Assembly: GCA_024516035.1 (NCBI GenBank) | Contig: CM044961.1 | Span: 32,473,051-32,537,050 of the forward strand | Source of the DNA: Bactericera cockerelli | Taxonomy: Eukaryota; Arthropoda; Insecta; Hemiptera; Triozidae | DNA length: 64,000 bases | Direction: 5' to 3' | Shown: positions 21,833 through 33,573 of the stretch, piece after piece | How the letters are laid out: every line of letters starts with the position of its first letter | Numbering within the stretch: the first letter of the stretch is position 1 | Program-made: the position numbers and the translations under genes | Notes under the pieces: generated by a model | Told to the model about the DNA's origin: nothing | Seen by the model: the letters and a program-made list of their open reading frames with translations, nothing else | Databases searched by the model: none

Positions 21833-22619
21833 TGTGTTCAAATTACAGGTGTATTTTGTTTAAGAATCAGTGAATGTGACTAAAGCAAATTTATTGCACG
21901 AGTTAGTATAATATACTTATATTTACTGACATGGGATGGATTTAGTAACCAAATATTTCAAGAAACATATTATGAACACCTTAAATATTAATAAAAGAGT
22001 ACAAGCATACATCCAAAATGTGGTTTTGAAGAGGACATTGAAAAGCATAATGATAGACAACAAGAATCAGAATGAAAATATTTATGATGAGATTGTAGGA
22101 GAACTGCTAGCATCAGCAGTATCAGTATAAACAGGAAAGTAAGAAGTTGTACTAGATGAACATGAATATCAGAACATAAATGGACAGCTGTTTGGGGCTT
22201 ATTTGCTCTCATCAGCAGGTAATAGTTCTGATTATACATGCCATCAAACTAACCTCTCTATTTTAGTCAGTATAAACAGAAAAGTGAGAAGTTGTATTAG
22301 CAGACCTCTAATGTTTTAAAATGTTGTCAATAATAAATAAACCTTAATTTAGTACTAGTATATTATACATGCCTTTGTCAATGATTCCGGAGTACATACA
22401 TTTAATACTAAACAAGAACCCACCAGGTCATTTTTTTTCAGTTTATTATTAAAAATTATAACATCCCGAATAACTAAAATATATTATCTACAAGGATGTG
22501 TTCCGTTCAGAGGAAGGATAATGCAAACATAAGGGAGGCAAGAAATCCTTAAATTCTGCTTAAAAAAAATTAAGGATGCATTTTTCTCGTAATTTAGACG
22601 CTCTCTGTTCTTGTTGTTG

Positions 22620-22990
22620 AGATGGGAGGAGGGGTGAGAGAGAGAGGGGGAGGGAGAGAGGGGGCGAGAGGAGAGAGGGAGAGAGGGAGAGAGGGAGGAG
22701 GGAGAGAGGGAGGAGGGAGAGAGGGAGAGAGGGAGAAGGGAGGAGGGAGAGGGAAGAAGAGAGAGAGGGGAGATAATGTTAAGAGGAAAGAAGAGAGAGA
22801 TAGGAGAGAAAGAGTGAAGATCGAGAGAAGAGAAAGAAGAGAACACAGGGAGCAGATAGTAAGAGAAGTGAAAGAGAGAAGAAAGAGAGAGGGAGAGAGA
22901 AAGAGAAGAGAGAGAGGGAGAGAGAAAGAAGAAAAGGAGACGGAGAGAAACGAGAGAGAGGAGAGAGGGGGAGGGAGAGGGGAAAACTGA
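22620..22990. repeat. GGGAGA-rich purine tract
   Basis: GAGGGAGAGAGGGAGGAGG repeats pass to AGAGAAGAGAGAG. Frames on both strands are simple-repeat translations. Confidence 0.9.
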
Positions 22991-23771
22991 TCCTAGTACC
23001 TGCAGGATACTAGGACAGCGCGGTTATCGCAACATAATTAACATCAATGGAAAGTCCTTACAATGGTGGTGACTGGTAAATTGTGAATACGTAGAAATCA
23101 ATGGCACATGAGAATAAGTGGACAATATTGTCTCCAGATTTATGAATAATAGAGACACATTAAGTTTCAGATAGACTATATAGAGGGTGGCGAGTACTAT
23201 TGGGAGTTTTAAATAATAAAGATCGGGGCTACGGCTGGAAAAGATGGGACTAATGTCCTATACGGGCATTACTAGATAGCGTTATTGACATAATTAAATC
23301 TTGACGAACGCTGCCTACAGGCTTGATGTATAATGTATGTGGAATCGGAACAAAGCTCTGTTAGCCAAAGTTGGTCAGAATCAAAACATTAAGATAAACT
23401 AAAAGAAAAGTCAACCATTTCCTGACTTTCAGGTACGGGCAAAAAATAGCATCGAAAAAAATGCTCCGGACCTGAAATAATTGTATTAAACTCAAGAACA
23501 AGCTTTTATTCCGGAGGGTGAACTTCTACATTGTTATCATTCTTCTTTTTCTTCTTCTCAAATTAATATTAAATAAATTTAAATTAAAGTCTTTTCTTCT
23601 CTTCTTCTGTCTTCTTCTTTTTTTCCTTTATTATAATTTTCTTTCTCCTCCTTTAACCACTTCACATTCTCCCTCACTCCATTCTCATCTCCACTAAGTC
23701 CTTCTGCTGTCCCATTCCATTGACCTTTTATTCTTCTAATTCTTCTCATACATCAATGTTTTCACTAATTA

Positions 23772-23975
23772 TAATAAAAATAATAATAATAATAATAAAA
23801 GTAACACTCTTTAATAGAAGGTAACCACCAGGCGAGGTTAATGCTCAAAGCACTTTCTACCACCTAACCCTCAGAGTCCTTTGATTATGTATTGTGAGGA
23901 AAAATTCATGCACTTGGGTGGGATTCGAACCAACGGACCGGTACACTACCTGAATTACCAGACTAGCGGGTTAAA
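23772..23975 (-). mobile_element. SINE family B, head truncated
   Basis: (AAT)n tail, GGTAACCACCAGGCGAGG body and GGGATTCGAACCAACGG. The first 20 or so bases of the head are missing. Confidence 0.82.
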
Positions 23976-24049
23976 TTCACCATCTAAGTCTTCATACTCT
24001 TCTGCTTTTCTTTCTCTTCCCACTACTTCTTCTCTTTCATTTTCATATT

Positions 24050-24425
24050 AGAGATCACTTCCTCCTTCTTCTTTTACTCCTTCTCTTTCTCTCTTACTTT
24101 TTCTCCTTCTTCTTCTCCTCCTCCTCCTCCTCTTTCTCCTCATCCTTCTCTTTCTCCTTCTTCTTCTCCTCCTCCTTCTCTTTCTCTTTCTCCTTCTTCT
24201 CCTCCTCCTCCTCCTTCTCTTTCTCTTTCTCATCTTCCTTCTCTTTCTCGTCCCTCCCCTTCTCCACAATACTTCCTCTTTCTTCTCTTCCTCCTTCTCA
24301 TCCTCGTCCACCGCTTCTCAATGAAACAACACTTCCACTCCTTCTCCTCCTCATCCCCTTCACCTCCTCCTCCTCCTCATCCCCTTCACCTCCTCCTCCT
24401 CCTCCCTCCACTTCTCACATACATG
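24050..24425. repeat. Pyrimidine tract with CTC/CTT triplets
   Basis: CTTCTCCTCCTCC blocks; CATCCCCTTCACCTCCTCC is duplicated at 24352 and 24379. Confidence 0.88.
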
Positions 24426-24545
24426 AGTTTTCCTTAAAGGTTACAAGTTTGGGTCAGGATAATGTCCACTTGATGTCAGAGGAACATAAATTTATTGCTT
24501 TGATAAAAAGAAAAGGAGAAAAAAACGGGCGTCCTCTCTCACACA

Positions 24546-24600
24546 TATCCTTCTCCTCTTCCTCCTCCTCCTCCTCCTCCTCCTCCTCCTCCTCCCTTTT
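24546..24600. repeat. (CTC)n microsatellite
   Basis: About 15 CTC triplets, read as polyserine in the plus frame 24449-24709. Confidence 0.9.
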
Positions 24601-24902
24601 CTCCCGCTTCCCCCTTTTTATATTCTCCAGATATCCACACCAGTTTAAAATGAAATTATTTACCGACCCTTCCTGTGTTTCTTTGTATTTACATAATAAT
24701 ATTCACTGAATTAGAGTGCTGAAATTTAGTCGGGCCTTGTTGGAGGGGCCTTTTTTTAGATGGACTTTTAAGAGGAGACTTCTCTGTCTTATCTTGGCGA
24801 GAGTAATATCCCCTATGGTCGAGTGTTGACACTGAGCTGGATGATTCATTTTAACCGTGTTAAGCACGGTAGTGTTGTCCTAATGATTTTTTTTTTTTTT
24901 TT

Positions 24903-24966
24903 GGTTTAACGTCGCTTTCAACAGTATGGTCATATCACGACGGTGCTGTCACCCTCCATTCAATTA
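24903..24966 (-). mobile_element. Family E element, 3' fragment
   Basis: GGTTTAACGTCGCTTTCAAC and GGTCATATCACGACGG, preceded by a T run. Confidence 0.7.
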
Positions 24967-24984
24967 AAGTTAACATAAAAGAGA

Positions 24985-25050
24985 GCGCACGAATAGCTCA
25001 GTGGTTAAGCACTCGCTTGGCATGCGGAAGGTCCCGGGATTGAAATTGAA
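24985..25050 (+). mobile_element. Family G tRNA-Ala-like SINE head
   Basis: GCACGAATAGCTCAGTGGTT and CTCGCTTGGCATGCGGAAGG with GGTCCCGGGATTGAAATT. The T-loop is degraded, so it is not a working tRNA gene. Confidence 0.68.
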
Positions 25051-25383
25051 TGATCATCCATCTAAGTCTTGACCTCTCTGGAAGTTTCTTAACTTTCCTT
25101 CTTAGTACAATTTACATTTAAATTTATAGATGTAAATATATTAGATAGATGTATAGATTAATTATACCTGGGACCAAGTGCTAACAGCCTTATTAAGCAC
25201 GGCCATTAGACCTTTGATTGGGTATAAAGTTGATTGATTTAATCCTTTCATTAGCGACTATGCAGTGGGCCTTAGATACATATACATACCTAATTTTACT
25301 GTCAATCGGTGGTTAAAAATAAATTTAATAAAATAGATTATCATTTTTTAAAACTGGTTTTGCCAATTATTTACCGAGCGTAA

Positions 25384-25703
25384 AAAAGCGGTTTTTTTTT
25401 AATTGAACGAAAAGCCTGAACAAGACCGAAAAGTCAGCTCTGGTCAACCAAAATTTGAAGAATAAAAAAAAGGGATTTTTGAAACTCTGGTTTGTTTACA
25501 TTAAAGATATCGGTGTTTGTTTACATTTTGCATTTGAAATCATCCACTTCTTCTTCTTCTTCTTACCGAACCAAACGCCATGACCGAACAAACGAGCCGT
25601 CCACTCTGGTCAGAATTTTTCGGTCCGGTCAAATAAAAAAAAGTGAATTTCAGTGACCAGGTCAGCTTCGGTTCGCTTCGTTCACATAAAAAAAAACCGC
25701 TTA
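25384..25703. mobile_element. Foldback element with AAAGCGGTTTTTTTT ends
   Basis: AAAAAGCGGTTTTTTTTT (25384) is inverted at AAAAAAAAACCGCTT (25688). Subterminal GTCAGCTCTGGTC and GACCAGGTCAGCTTC are also inverted. Internal GACCGAA / TTCGGTC words recur. Confidence 0.6.
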
Positions 25704-25728
25704 AAGATTTGTGTTTCTGTTGGTGCCT

Positions 25729-25746
25729 TCTGTTGGTACCAACAGA
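25729..25746. repeat. Perfect 18-bp palindrome
   Basis: TCTGTTGGTACCAACAGA. Confidence 0.85.
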
Positions 25747-27100
25747 AATAGATTTTCTCTTGAGTTTGAAGAAGATTTTTTTTTCCTTAAAAAAGTCCAA
25801 GAATTCTTTATGGTTGCTGAAAAACGAAGTGCCGAAAATATATTTCTTTAAGTAAAGTATAACACCTAAAGCTCCTCAAAATAGCACCTAAACGTACCAT
25901 TTCTTTTAGCATGATAAAAAAAACTAAAATAAACTCAGGCTTCTATAAAAGCTTGAGAAATCTTTGTGAAGTTTACATTATCGAAGAAATAAAACCGACG
26001 AGAAAAACGAACGGTAAAAAAATCACAAAAACAATGAAAATGAAACAAAGAAGAAAGGTAAAACTTTTTTCCTTGTCTTAAGATGCCCTTAAAAAATAAA
26101 GGTTAAAATGAGTCTCATAGGAGACATTACTTAATTTTTTTTATTATTTATTACATTTTTATTTTTGTTTATAGTCCTCCCTCTTGTCCCAATATCGCTC
26201 CCTCCTGTTTTTTTCTCTCCCATGTGTCTCCCGTCTTGTCCTAATCTCGCCCCCTTCCATTTTTTTTTTCTTCCTTGGTCTTTAATAACTTTGTAATAAA
26301 ACATTTAGCAAGATAGTAAAAAATATGATGTATCTATCTGAGCTTCTCTTGTTTTAAATCTCGTTCTTTTTAAAAGTAAGAGGGGGAGGTTTTTTTTCTG
26401 TAAACATAACAAAAGAGCAATCATATCTGTACTCCATAGGCACATAATTATTTGCTCATTGTATTGATAAAGCACCCTGAGGCATTGAAAAACATATCCA
26501 TTGATTCTATTTGTTAGCAACATTTGATGTAAAAAAATACAGGATAACAACAGGCACGAGCATACATTCCAAAAAATGTCACTTGTAATCCAGAGAGGAA
26601 ATTGCTCAAGTATTCTGAGTACTTTGCCCTCTGGATTGCAAATGTCAGAAATATAATTATTATCTGTAAAAAAAAAAAAAATATAATACATATTTCATTA
26701 AATTCGAATATTTATTACATTAAAATAATGTTGTACACATCATCAAAGGCTGGCGTAGGATGAAATGAGCCCCGTACACTGGCAGCGTTTCCTCATTGAA
26801 CTGTCAGTGAGATAATTTGAAGGAGGAAGACTGCTCCCTGGGAGTCTCCGGTCTTTGCTACCAGGCAGCTTCCCAAGAGAGATACAGTTTTATTGTAAAA
26901 CGTTGCTGCCCATCACATATTTGAAGTTTGCTCAAAAACACATCATATCAATCAATACATAAGAGTACATCTTTTTTTATATACCTCTTTTCTTTTTCTT
27001 TCTTAATGAGATGTCTCGTTTCACTGAGATGTCTCAGTGAAATGAGATCTCCTCGCAGAACGGGGATTCTATTTCCTTGATTCTATATTATTTATAGTTT

Positions 27101-27555
27101 CAACGTCCTGATTTGAGATAGTCAGGACGGGGTATTGGCCCTCCATTCGCTGGGGATCGTAACAGTTACCACATTAACCAAGTCTGGCTAGGGATGAAAA
27201 GGCCAGCCTCACGTGTTCGGAGGGAAAAGAATTTTCTGTGTGAAAAGTCTGCTCCAACCGGGGATCAAACTCAGGATCTCTGGACGACGGGTAGTATTTA
27301 ATAATAATGAAACTCTTTATTGGAAGGTAACCATCAGACGAGGTTAATGCTCAAAGCATTTTCTACCACCTAACCCTCAGAGTCTTGTTATTATGTGGTC
27401 ACAATCTCAAATTAATGAGGAAAAATTAATGCACTGGGTGGGGTTCGAACCAACAGGATCCCTACGCTACCCTGGATTACCAGACTAGCGCGTTAACCAC
27501 TTGACTGATTTACTTGACACTATAGTATTTACAATTCTTACGCCATGGAGGCTGA
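27101..27555 (-). mobile_element. SINE family D, split by a family B SINE
   Basis: CAACGTCCTGATTTGAGATA to GGACGACGGGTAG (27291), then after the insertion and duplicated target ACAATTCTTACGCCATGGAG. Confidence 0.87.
27301..27522 (-). mobile_element. SINE family B inserted in a family D SINE, with target duplication
   Basis: A full-length copy flanked by TAGTATTTA on both sides (27292-27300 and 27523-27531). It interrupts the anticodon-like region of the family D head, so it is younger than that copy. Confidence 0.9.
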
Positions 27556-28225
27556 CTTCAATGATGAGAACATCAATTTCTAAACTATCAATGACAAGAC
27601 ATCCTCTGACTCATCAGAGATGCGTAGCTTTCTGCTGGATCATTATCCGTCTATTAATTACTCCGGGGATATCCCTGCTAAATCTGTTACGTCATCACGG
27701 TGACGGCTTCTAGTCTCAAGACCGAGGGTTCAAAAATGACTTCTGTTTCTTAATGTATAAAATACTCGTAATATGTATGTACAAATCTTTTATTTGCAGT
27801 AAATTGTAACATTTCTATTGTTTTTATACCCCAACTCAGCTTATATTGTTTATTTTATTTTGCATATTATGTACTTATGTCAAATATTGTAATAAATAAA
27901 AAAAGGCAACTTGTTTGCGATTAAAGTTTTTTTAAAAAAATATAACTGTCTGCTAGTTTTTTTTTTTTTTTTTTTTTTGATAAGTGTTACCATTTCAGCT
28001 ATCTGTTATTTGTGTATATATTGTTACATAGGATTATTTCCGTTCATTACTAAAATTATTACTCATCACTAAATTTACTAAATTTTATTAGGTTATTATA
28101 CCATCAATGACAGATTTAGAACTCGAGTATTCAACATGCCATCAACGCCAACGCGACGATAGCTAAATTGTTACTTTTCTCTAAAAAAAACTCTTCGTAT
28201 TGTTTCATTCATCTGAATATTAATT

Positions 28226-28268
28226 ACTTCTGATAAATTTCTAATATTATGCATTAGAAAATACCGGT
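28226..28268. repeat. Short palindromic repeat, diverged
   Basis: ATTACTTCTGATAAATTTCT, AATATTATGCATTAGAAAA, then CCGG. Confidence 0.55.
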
Positions 28269-28972
28269 ATATATATTCTTGTTTTGGCCGTTTGGATAAA
28301 AAAAAAGTTTAAGATATCAAAAAAAAACATCATTATAATAAATCCCCTACAAAGAGAACTCCCACCATTTCAAAATCACAGTCTCATGATCTGGAGATCC
28401 TTCATTCATTTATAACAAACAAACTGTTCCCACCTTGTACCGCGTCATTCTATCACGGACTTATCTTAACAATGCCACGGACACGGAATGATTATTTGTT
28501 AACAACACTAGATCTGATACTTAACAAAAAAAATAACAATAAAAACTTTGGTACTATCTAACCAAACATGAATAAAAACTCAAAGCCATAGTAATCCGGC
28601 CATGTGAACAACACTGAGAATGAACTCAGCAGAATTCAAGTCTGGACTTGTCCTGTTGGTTCATTCATTGTATTTTGTAATAACTCTCCTAGTCTCCTTG
28701 TGAGGAGCCGACAAAGTCCATACATTTTGTACCTATACACTGAGTTACACAACTTAAAAGCTGCAATGTAAACTTTCATCTATTTTTTTTTTTTTTTTTT
28801 TACAATTTTATATTTGATATAATATATTTATTAAATACATCTTCTTTCTTCAGTGTGCTCAACACGGATGCCACATTTCCTCTTTGTACCGCGAAAGTCA
28901 CTCTTTGTCGGAATTGGGAGTGAATTTCGCGATACTTATCTTTTTTATTTTATTTCTATACCTAAATAATGC

Positions 28973-29165
28973 TGATAATAATAATATGGCCTTATTTATA
29001 CTGCCCGATTAGGACTGAGCCCAAAACGTATTTTTATAGCATGCTCGTTTTGTTTTTCTTGGCGTTGCAAAACTAGCGTTTTGCTTGATGTGGTCTAAAC
29101 CCCAAATTGAAGGATAACTTGTCATGTCCCGGGTGGGTTTTGAACCCGCGACCTCTGGATTAACC
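28973..29165 (-). mobile_element. SINE family C with internal replacement
   Basis: Tail and head match family C, but 29033-29098 carries foreign sequence (ATAGCATGCTCGTTTTGTTT and on) in place of the normal middle. Confidence 0.75.
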
Positions 29166-29262
29166 ATCAATTTAGTAACAAATTGTGACATAATAACATT
29201 TTATATATTTTTTAAAATAAAATGAGTAACCACACTAATAATAAAATCTTCATCTTGGTTTA

Positions 29263-29472
29263 GGCATTGGAGTCAAGTGGTTAACGCACTAGTATGGTCA
29301 TTCAGGTAGCGTAGGGATCCGTTGGTTCGAATCCCACCCAGGGCATCAATTTTTCCTCATTAATTTGATATTGTGACTACATAATAATAAGACTCTGAGG
29401 GTTAGATGGTAGAAAATGCTTTGAGCATTAGCCTCACCTGGTGGTTACCTTCCACTAAAGATTGTTATAATT
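29263..29472 (+). mobile_element. SINE family B, full length
   Basis: GCATTGGAGTCAAGTGGTT to ACTAAAGATTGTTATAATTA. Confidence 0.87.
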
Positions 29473-30189
29473 AAATAAAACCATTGTCATTACAATGAAA
29501 TATCAAAGGTCTCAGGAAAAACCTAAAACTATACACAAATCTTGGTAAAACAATCTAAATAATTTTAAAAAAGGAGTCTTTAGTTCACTGACGATGCCGT
29601 AACTTGCGGCATGGCCATCTGAAAATAAATAACCAAGTAAAACAAAAAAAGCCAAGTGTTTTTTATCTTCAAATTATTTCGACATTTTTATTATTTATCT
29701 ATCTTCTATTACATGAAAGTGGTGTTTTTCAACTTTATAGTTATAAATGTACACCTAATAATATTATTTATAGCATATTCATTATTAATTTATCACAGCA
29801 AGTAGGTGAAGTCAAACTTTCGCATGATTACATTGTAAAAGACTTTTTGATATTATAATTTTTCAGGGGTGATTAACTGATTATAACAAAATGACATTTT
29901 CCTGTTGATTTTTGACCTGTAAAATTAAACATTAATTATGTGGTTGCATCCCTCAAATTCGACGAATTCCTAAACATAGTTCCAGCAAGGGATCGTTGTA
30001 GGTGGGAGATTTATAGACTTTTGACGACTCCCACCGCGGAGTGTTTTTTAAGGGAAGGGGGAACTGTCCAATCTGTCCCTAGACCTGATTTCATCCCCAT
30101 GTCCCCCATTCTACCCTGTGAACGAGAGGAAGGAGGACTGTATCTCTTTGTTAATGAGCGGGCCTACTGAACCTAGTGAGGACAAGTGA

Positions 30190-30230
30190 GGAATGAGGTG
30201 TGAGTGAGTGTGTGTGAGAGAGAGAGGGAT

Positions 30231-30266
<36 letters not shown>

Positions 30267-30501
30267 GAGGAGTGAGTGAGTGAGTGAGTGAGTGAGAGAG
30301 AGAGAGAAAGTGAAGAATGAGTTTATGGGAGAAGAGAGAGAAATAGAGAAAATAATGATAAAGAGAGAGAGCTTAAGAGTACGCATGTGAGAAAAAGAGT
30401 GTGTGCATGTGTAAAGAGAAAGAGAGAGAGAAAGAAAGAGAGAAAGAAAGAGAGAAAAAAGAGAGAAAGAGAGAGAGAGAGAGAGCGAGAAAGAGAATGA
30501 A

Positions 30502-30532
<31 letters not shown>

Positions 30533-30840
30533 TGGAGAGAGAGAGAAAGATAGAGAAAGAGAGAGAGAAAGAGATGGAGAGAGAGAGAAAGAGAGAGAAA
30601 GATAGAGAGAGAGAGAGAAAGAGAGGAGAGAAAGAGATAGAGAGAAAGAGAGAGAAAGACAGAGAAAGAGAGAGAGAGAGAAAGACAGAGAAAGAGAGAG
30701 AGAGAGAAAGACAGAGAAAGAGAGAGAGAGAAAGAGAGAAAGAGAGAGAGAAAAAGAGAGAGAGAGAAAAAGAGAAAGAGAGAAATAGAGAGAAAGAGAG
30801 AAAGAGAGAAAGAGAGAGAGAAAGAGAGTGAGAGAAAGGG
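30190..30840. repeat. GA purine tract, 650 bp
   Basis: GAGAGAGAAAGA throughout, with AGAAAGACAGAGAAAGAGAG repeated three times near 30650-30720. The 250-codon minus frame is spurious. Confidence 0.92.
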
Positions 30841-31220
30841 GGGCTATTTCCAAACCAATCCATGCGTAAACCTTTGGGTGAGCGCGTTTCAAAAATTAAA
30901 TTTACTGCGAGTGAATGGAAATTGATTTAAAATTATTATTATTATTATTATTCCGAGGGAAAAGTTATTCATAATAAATAACATCCCTCGCGTTGGGGAT
31001 TTTTAACCTGAAAAATCATCATTAATAATAAATCCGTTCCCTTTTTCCTTCTCTGTTCTTTTCCCTTTTTCTACCATCCTATGTGTCATGTCTCTTTCTA
31101 CATTTTTTTATCCTCACATCTTATTCCTTTGATCTCTTCTTTTTCTCCTCTCTTCATACTATTCTCTTTTTCTATATCTCTCTCTCTCTCTTCTCCCATA
31201 AAAAACCGTCTAATACAGTA

Positions 31221-31284
31221 AATCAACTATACTGGAATGTTTCAAAATGGAACATACAATGACTTTACCATAGTGCAGAAAATG

Positions 31285-31327
<43 letters not shown>

Positions 31328-31625
31328 ACTACTGAAAGACATTTGCATACATAATATAGTTGCTCAGAAAAATAAAAACCAAAACACAACTGAAATACCT
31401 ATAAATAATAAGGAAAGTAAAAAATCAACTATACTGGAATGTTTCAAAATGGAACATATACAATATCTTAACCATCCTGCAGAAAATGAAATAAAAACAA
31501 TATTGTAAGACATTTGTAAACATATAGTTGCTATGAAAAATACAAACCTAAAAACAACTGAATGAAATACCTATAAAAATAAAATCAACTAAAAACTGGA
31601 ATTTTTCAACATGGCATATTCGTGT
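31221..31625 (+). repeat. Tandem repeat, about 2.3 copies
   Basis: AATCAACTATACTGGAATGT starts at 31221 and 31423, and a degraded one at 31583. The first copy is enlarged by a 42-A run at 31285-31326. Confidence 0.8.
31285..31326. repeat. 42-base A run
   Basis: Uninterrupted A inside the first copy of the 31221 tandem repeat. Confidence 0.9.
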
Positions 31626-31721
31626 CCAGGCAATATCTTGCCCTCCTCAAAATGTTCCACCTAATATAAAACTACCAGAATCGGCGCAAACGACTTGAAA
31701 CACAAGTTAAAGCTATTTACT

Positions 31722-31932
31722 TATCATCATCATAGTGTGGCGTCATCGTGAACGATGGTAGCCAGACAGTGGAGGAATGACTCAGCACTTTTACCACTGT
31801 CTTTACAAGGAGGCTAATAATTGACGAGGGCCCCCAGAACCAAGCCAATGCTGGTCTACTCCCTGTTTATAGTACCCCAGCCAGACTGCTGGTCCACTCC
31901 CTGTTTATAAGTTTCCCAGTCAGACTTACTTA
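31722..31932 (+). mobile_element. Family M element with about two tail repeats
   Basis: GTGTGGCGTCATCGTGAACG, GTAGCCAGACAGTGGAGGAA and CTTTACAAGGAGGCTAATAA, then about two copies of a 38-bp unit containing CTCCCTGTTTATAG and CCAGCCAGACTGCTGG. Confidence 0.8.
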
Positions 31933-32625
31933 TAGGGAGAAAAAAAATGTATTCACCATCCTGTAGAAACGAAAAAAAAAAAAAAAACAAGTGGAATACA
32001 CTTGAATGTATTCAGTGGAAGTAATTGTTGGTACGGGAGATAGAAGTTGTTTTACATCGGGAATATTACAAATGGCATCCATCAATCAAACGTCAAGCGG
32101 CTCCTCTGTTATTATAAAAAAAAAACTCCATGTATGTTGGAAGAGCTTGAACCAATCATTGATTGTAATTTGTTTGCTGCAGAGGCGGCTTGATAGATTG
32201 AGAGAAATGAACATTTTGTTGAAGAACTGTTGTTTGATTTGGAATTATTATTATTTATAAGTTGACGGGAGACACCCATTTTACATGTTTTTACCTATCT
32301 AAAACGTAAAACTAAAGCTTAAAAATGATAGACCTAATACGAGAAAAAAAAATTGTTTTGTTTGGTTTTTGTTGTTGTTGTTGTTTTTTTTTAATATAAA
32401 GTGCATTAAGTTTCTCAAACATTTCAATTGGAAAAACTTTTTCAACTATGTCTCACTGATAAAAACTAACAAACTGCTCATAAGTTTGACTGTTGGTTTC
32501 ACAACAGTAAAAACTTGTTCTGGTACAGGGTTCATTAAGGGCCGAATTTAAATAAAAAACATGATTGAATGATAAGCCAGACTATCCCTCAAGTCGGAGT
32601 TTCAACCAATGAGAGTGTATAGCAT

Positions 32626-32694
32626 TAATAATAATAATATTTAATGGAAGGTAACCACCAGGCGAGTAACCACAAAGCATTTTCTACCACCTAT
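32626..32694 (-). mobile_element. SINE family B, tail fragment
   Basis: (AAT)n then GGAAGGTAACCACCAGGCG and TTTTCTACCACCTA, with a short internal loss. Confidence 0.7.
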
Positions 32695-32743
32695 CATCTT
32701 CAGTGTTAGCTACGCCGCTACTACAACAATATTATTAATATTA

Positions 32744-32911
32744 GTACAACTTGGGTGGAAGAGTTTGCAACAGGCAATAACCCCGCCCCTTCGGTAGGAA
32801 GGTAGAATATTAGCTTCATTCTCTTTTTTCTTCTTGTTTCTTTGTTCAATCTATTTATTTTTTCTTTATAATTTCATTGTATTTTACTATAATAATAATA
32901 ACTTGCATACT
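32744..32911 (+). mobile_element. Family N element, target of the 2.9-kb element
   Basis: TTGGGTGGAAGAGTTTGCAA with CAGGCAATAACCCCGCCCC. Its AT-rich 3' body runs to the left end of the inverted-repeat element. Confidence 0.72.
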
Positions 32912-33573
32912 ACACTGAAAAAAAATTATTGTAGGGCTTACTAAAACTTTAGTAAATTTCACAAGTCTTAGGGTTGATTTAGTGACAGCAAAACGTTTTG
33001 TTAAGATTACAAATCAAATTTCGTAAACTCTATTTACTAAATATAATGATATCTTTCGTTCATCCAACAAATTTATGTTTAGTTACTTTTACTAAACTCA
33101 TCATTGTATTTTTGACAAGAAAAATTCCATTGTCTTTACTAAAGTATTTAGTAAGATCTCAAGCATGCATTCATAATGCTTACAAATCATCTTGTTATGT
33201 TTATTAAGGTTGTTTCTTTCAATTTGTTGAATTTACAATACTGTTTAGTAAAGTTTACAAAATACTTCATTAGTCCATTCAATCGACTCAGTACGGCTTA
33301 TGATAGTGTTTTGTAATTTTAAACATAGTAATAGTTGATTTAACAACCAGACTTGTTATTGCTTACGCCAGGGATTGGTTAAATCTACTGAACTGTTTAG
33401 TAAGTTTAAGCAACCCATTTCGTTCACACTATTGACTCGTCTAGTAAACCTTACGAACAATACTAGTAAATTTTAGAGAGAAACAAATGTTATATTTATT
33501 ATAAGAAATATATAACAAAGATGCTGTCAGCATTTTTGCTGATTGCTAGTACACAGCATATCCATCAGTTAAT

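Larger units (their letters stand above)
16496..23770. other. Unassigned intervals, 16.5-23.8 kb
   Basis: 16496-16876, 17732-18124 and 18586-19037: nothing recognised. 19403-20282: AT-rich with homopolymers. 20941-21349: nothing. 21833-22620: CAGTATAAACAG with AAGTGAGAAGTTGTA appears twice (22124, 22269) and again at 61820. The 64-codon frame at 21936 is unrecognised. 22991-23770: nothing. Confidence 0.45.
25051..30189. other. Unassigned intervals, 25-30 kb
   Basis: 25051-25383, 25747-27100, 27556-28225, 28269-28972 and 29473-30189 show no recognisable gene or family member. The 128-codon minus frame at 26305-26691 and the 76-codon frame at 29940 match nothing I know. Confidence 0.45.
30841..32625. 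other. Unassigned intervals, 30.8-32.6 kb
   Basis: 30841-31220: ATT triplets and T-rich sequence. 31933-32625: AT-rich, with GTTGTTGTTGTTG at 32370. No gene seen. Confidence 0.45.

Noticed and set aside
26305..26691. 128-codon minus-strand gene
   Set aside because: AT-rich, no recognisable domain, no splice or poly(A) context; length is within chance for the composition.
30111..30892. Long Ser/Leu/Phe-rich open frames (250 and 189 codons)
   Set aside because: They translate the (GA)n tract in reverse; every frame is open in such sequence and there is no domain.
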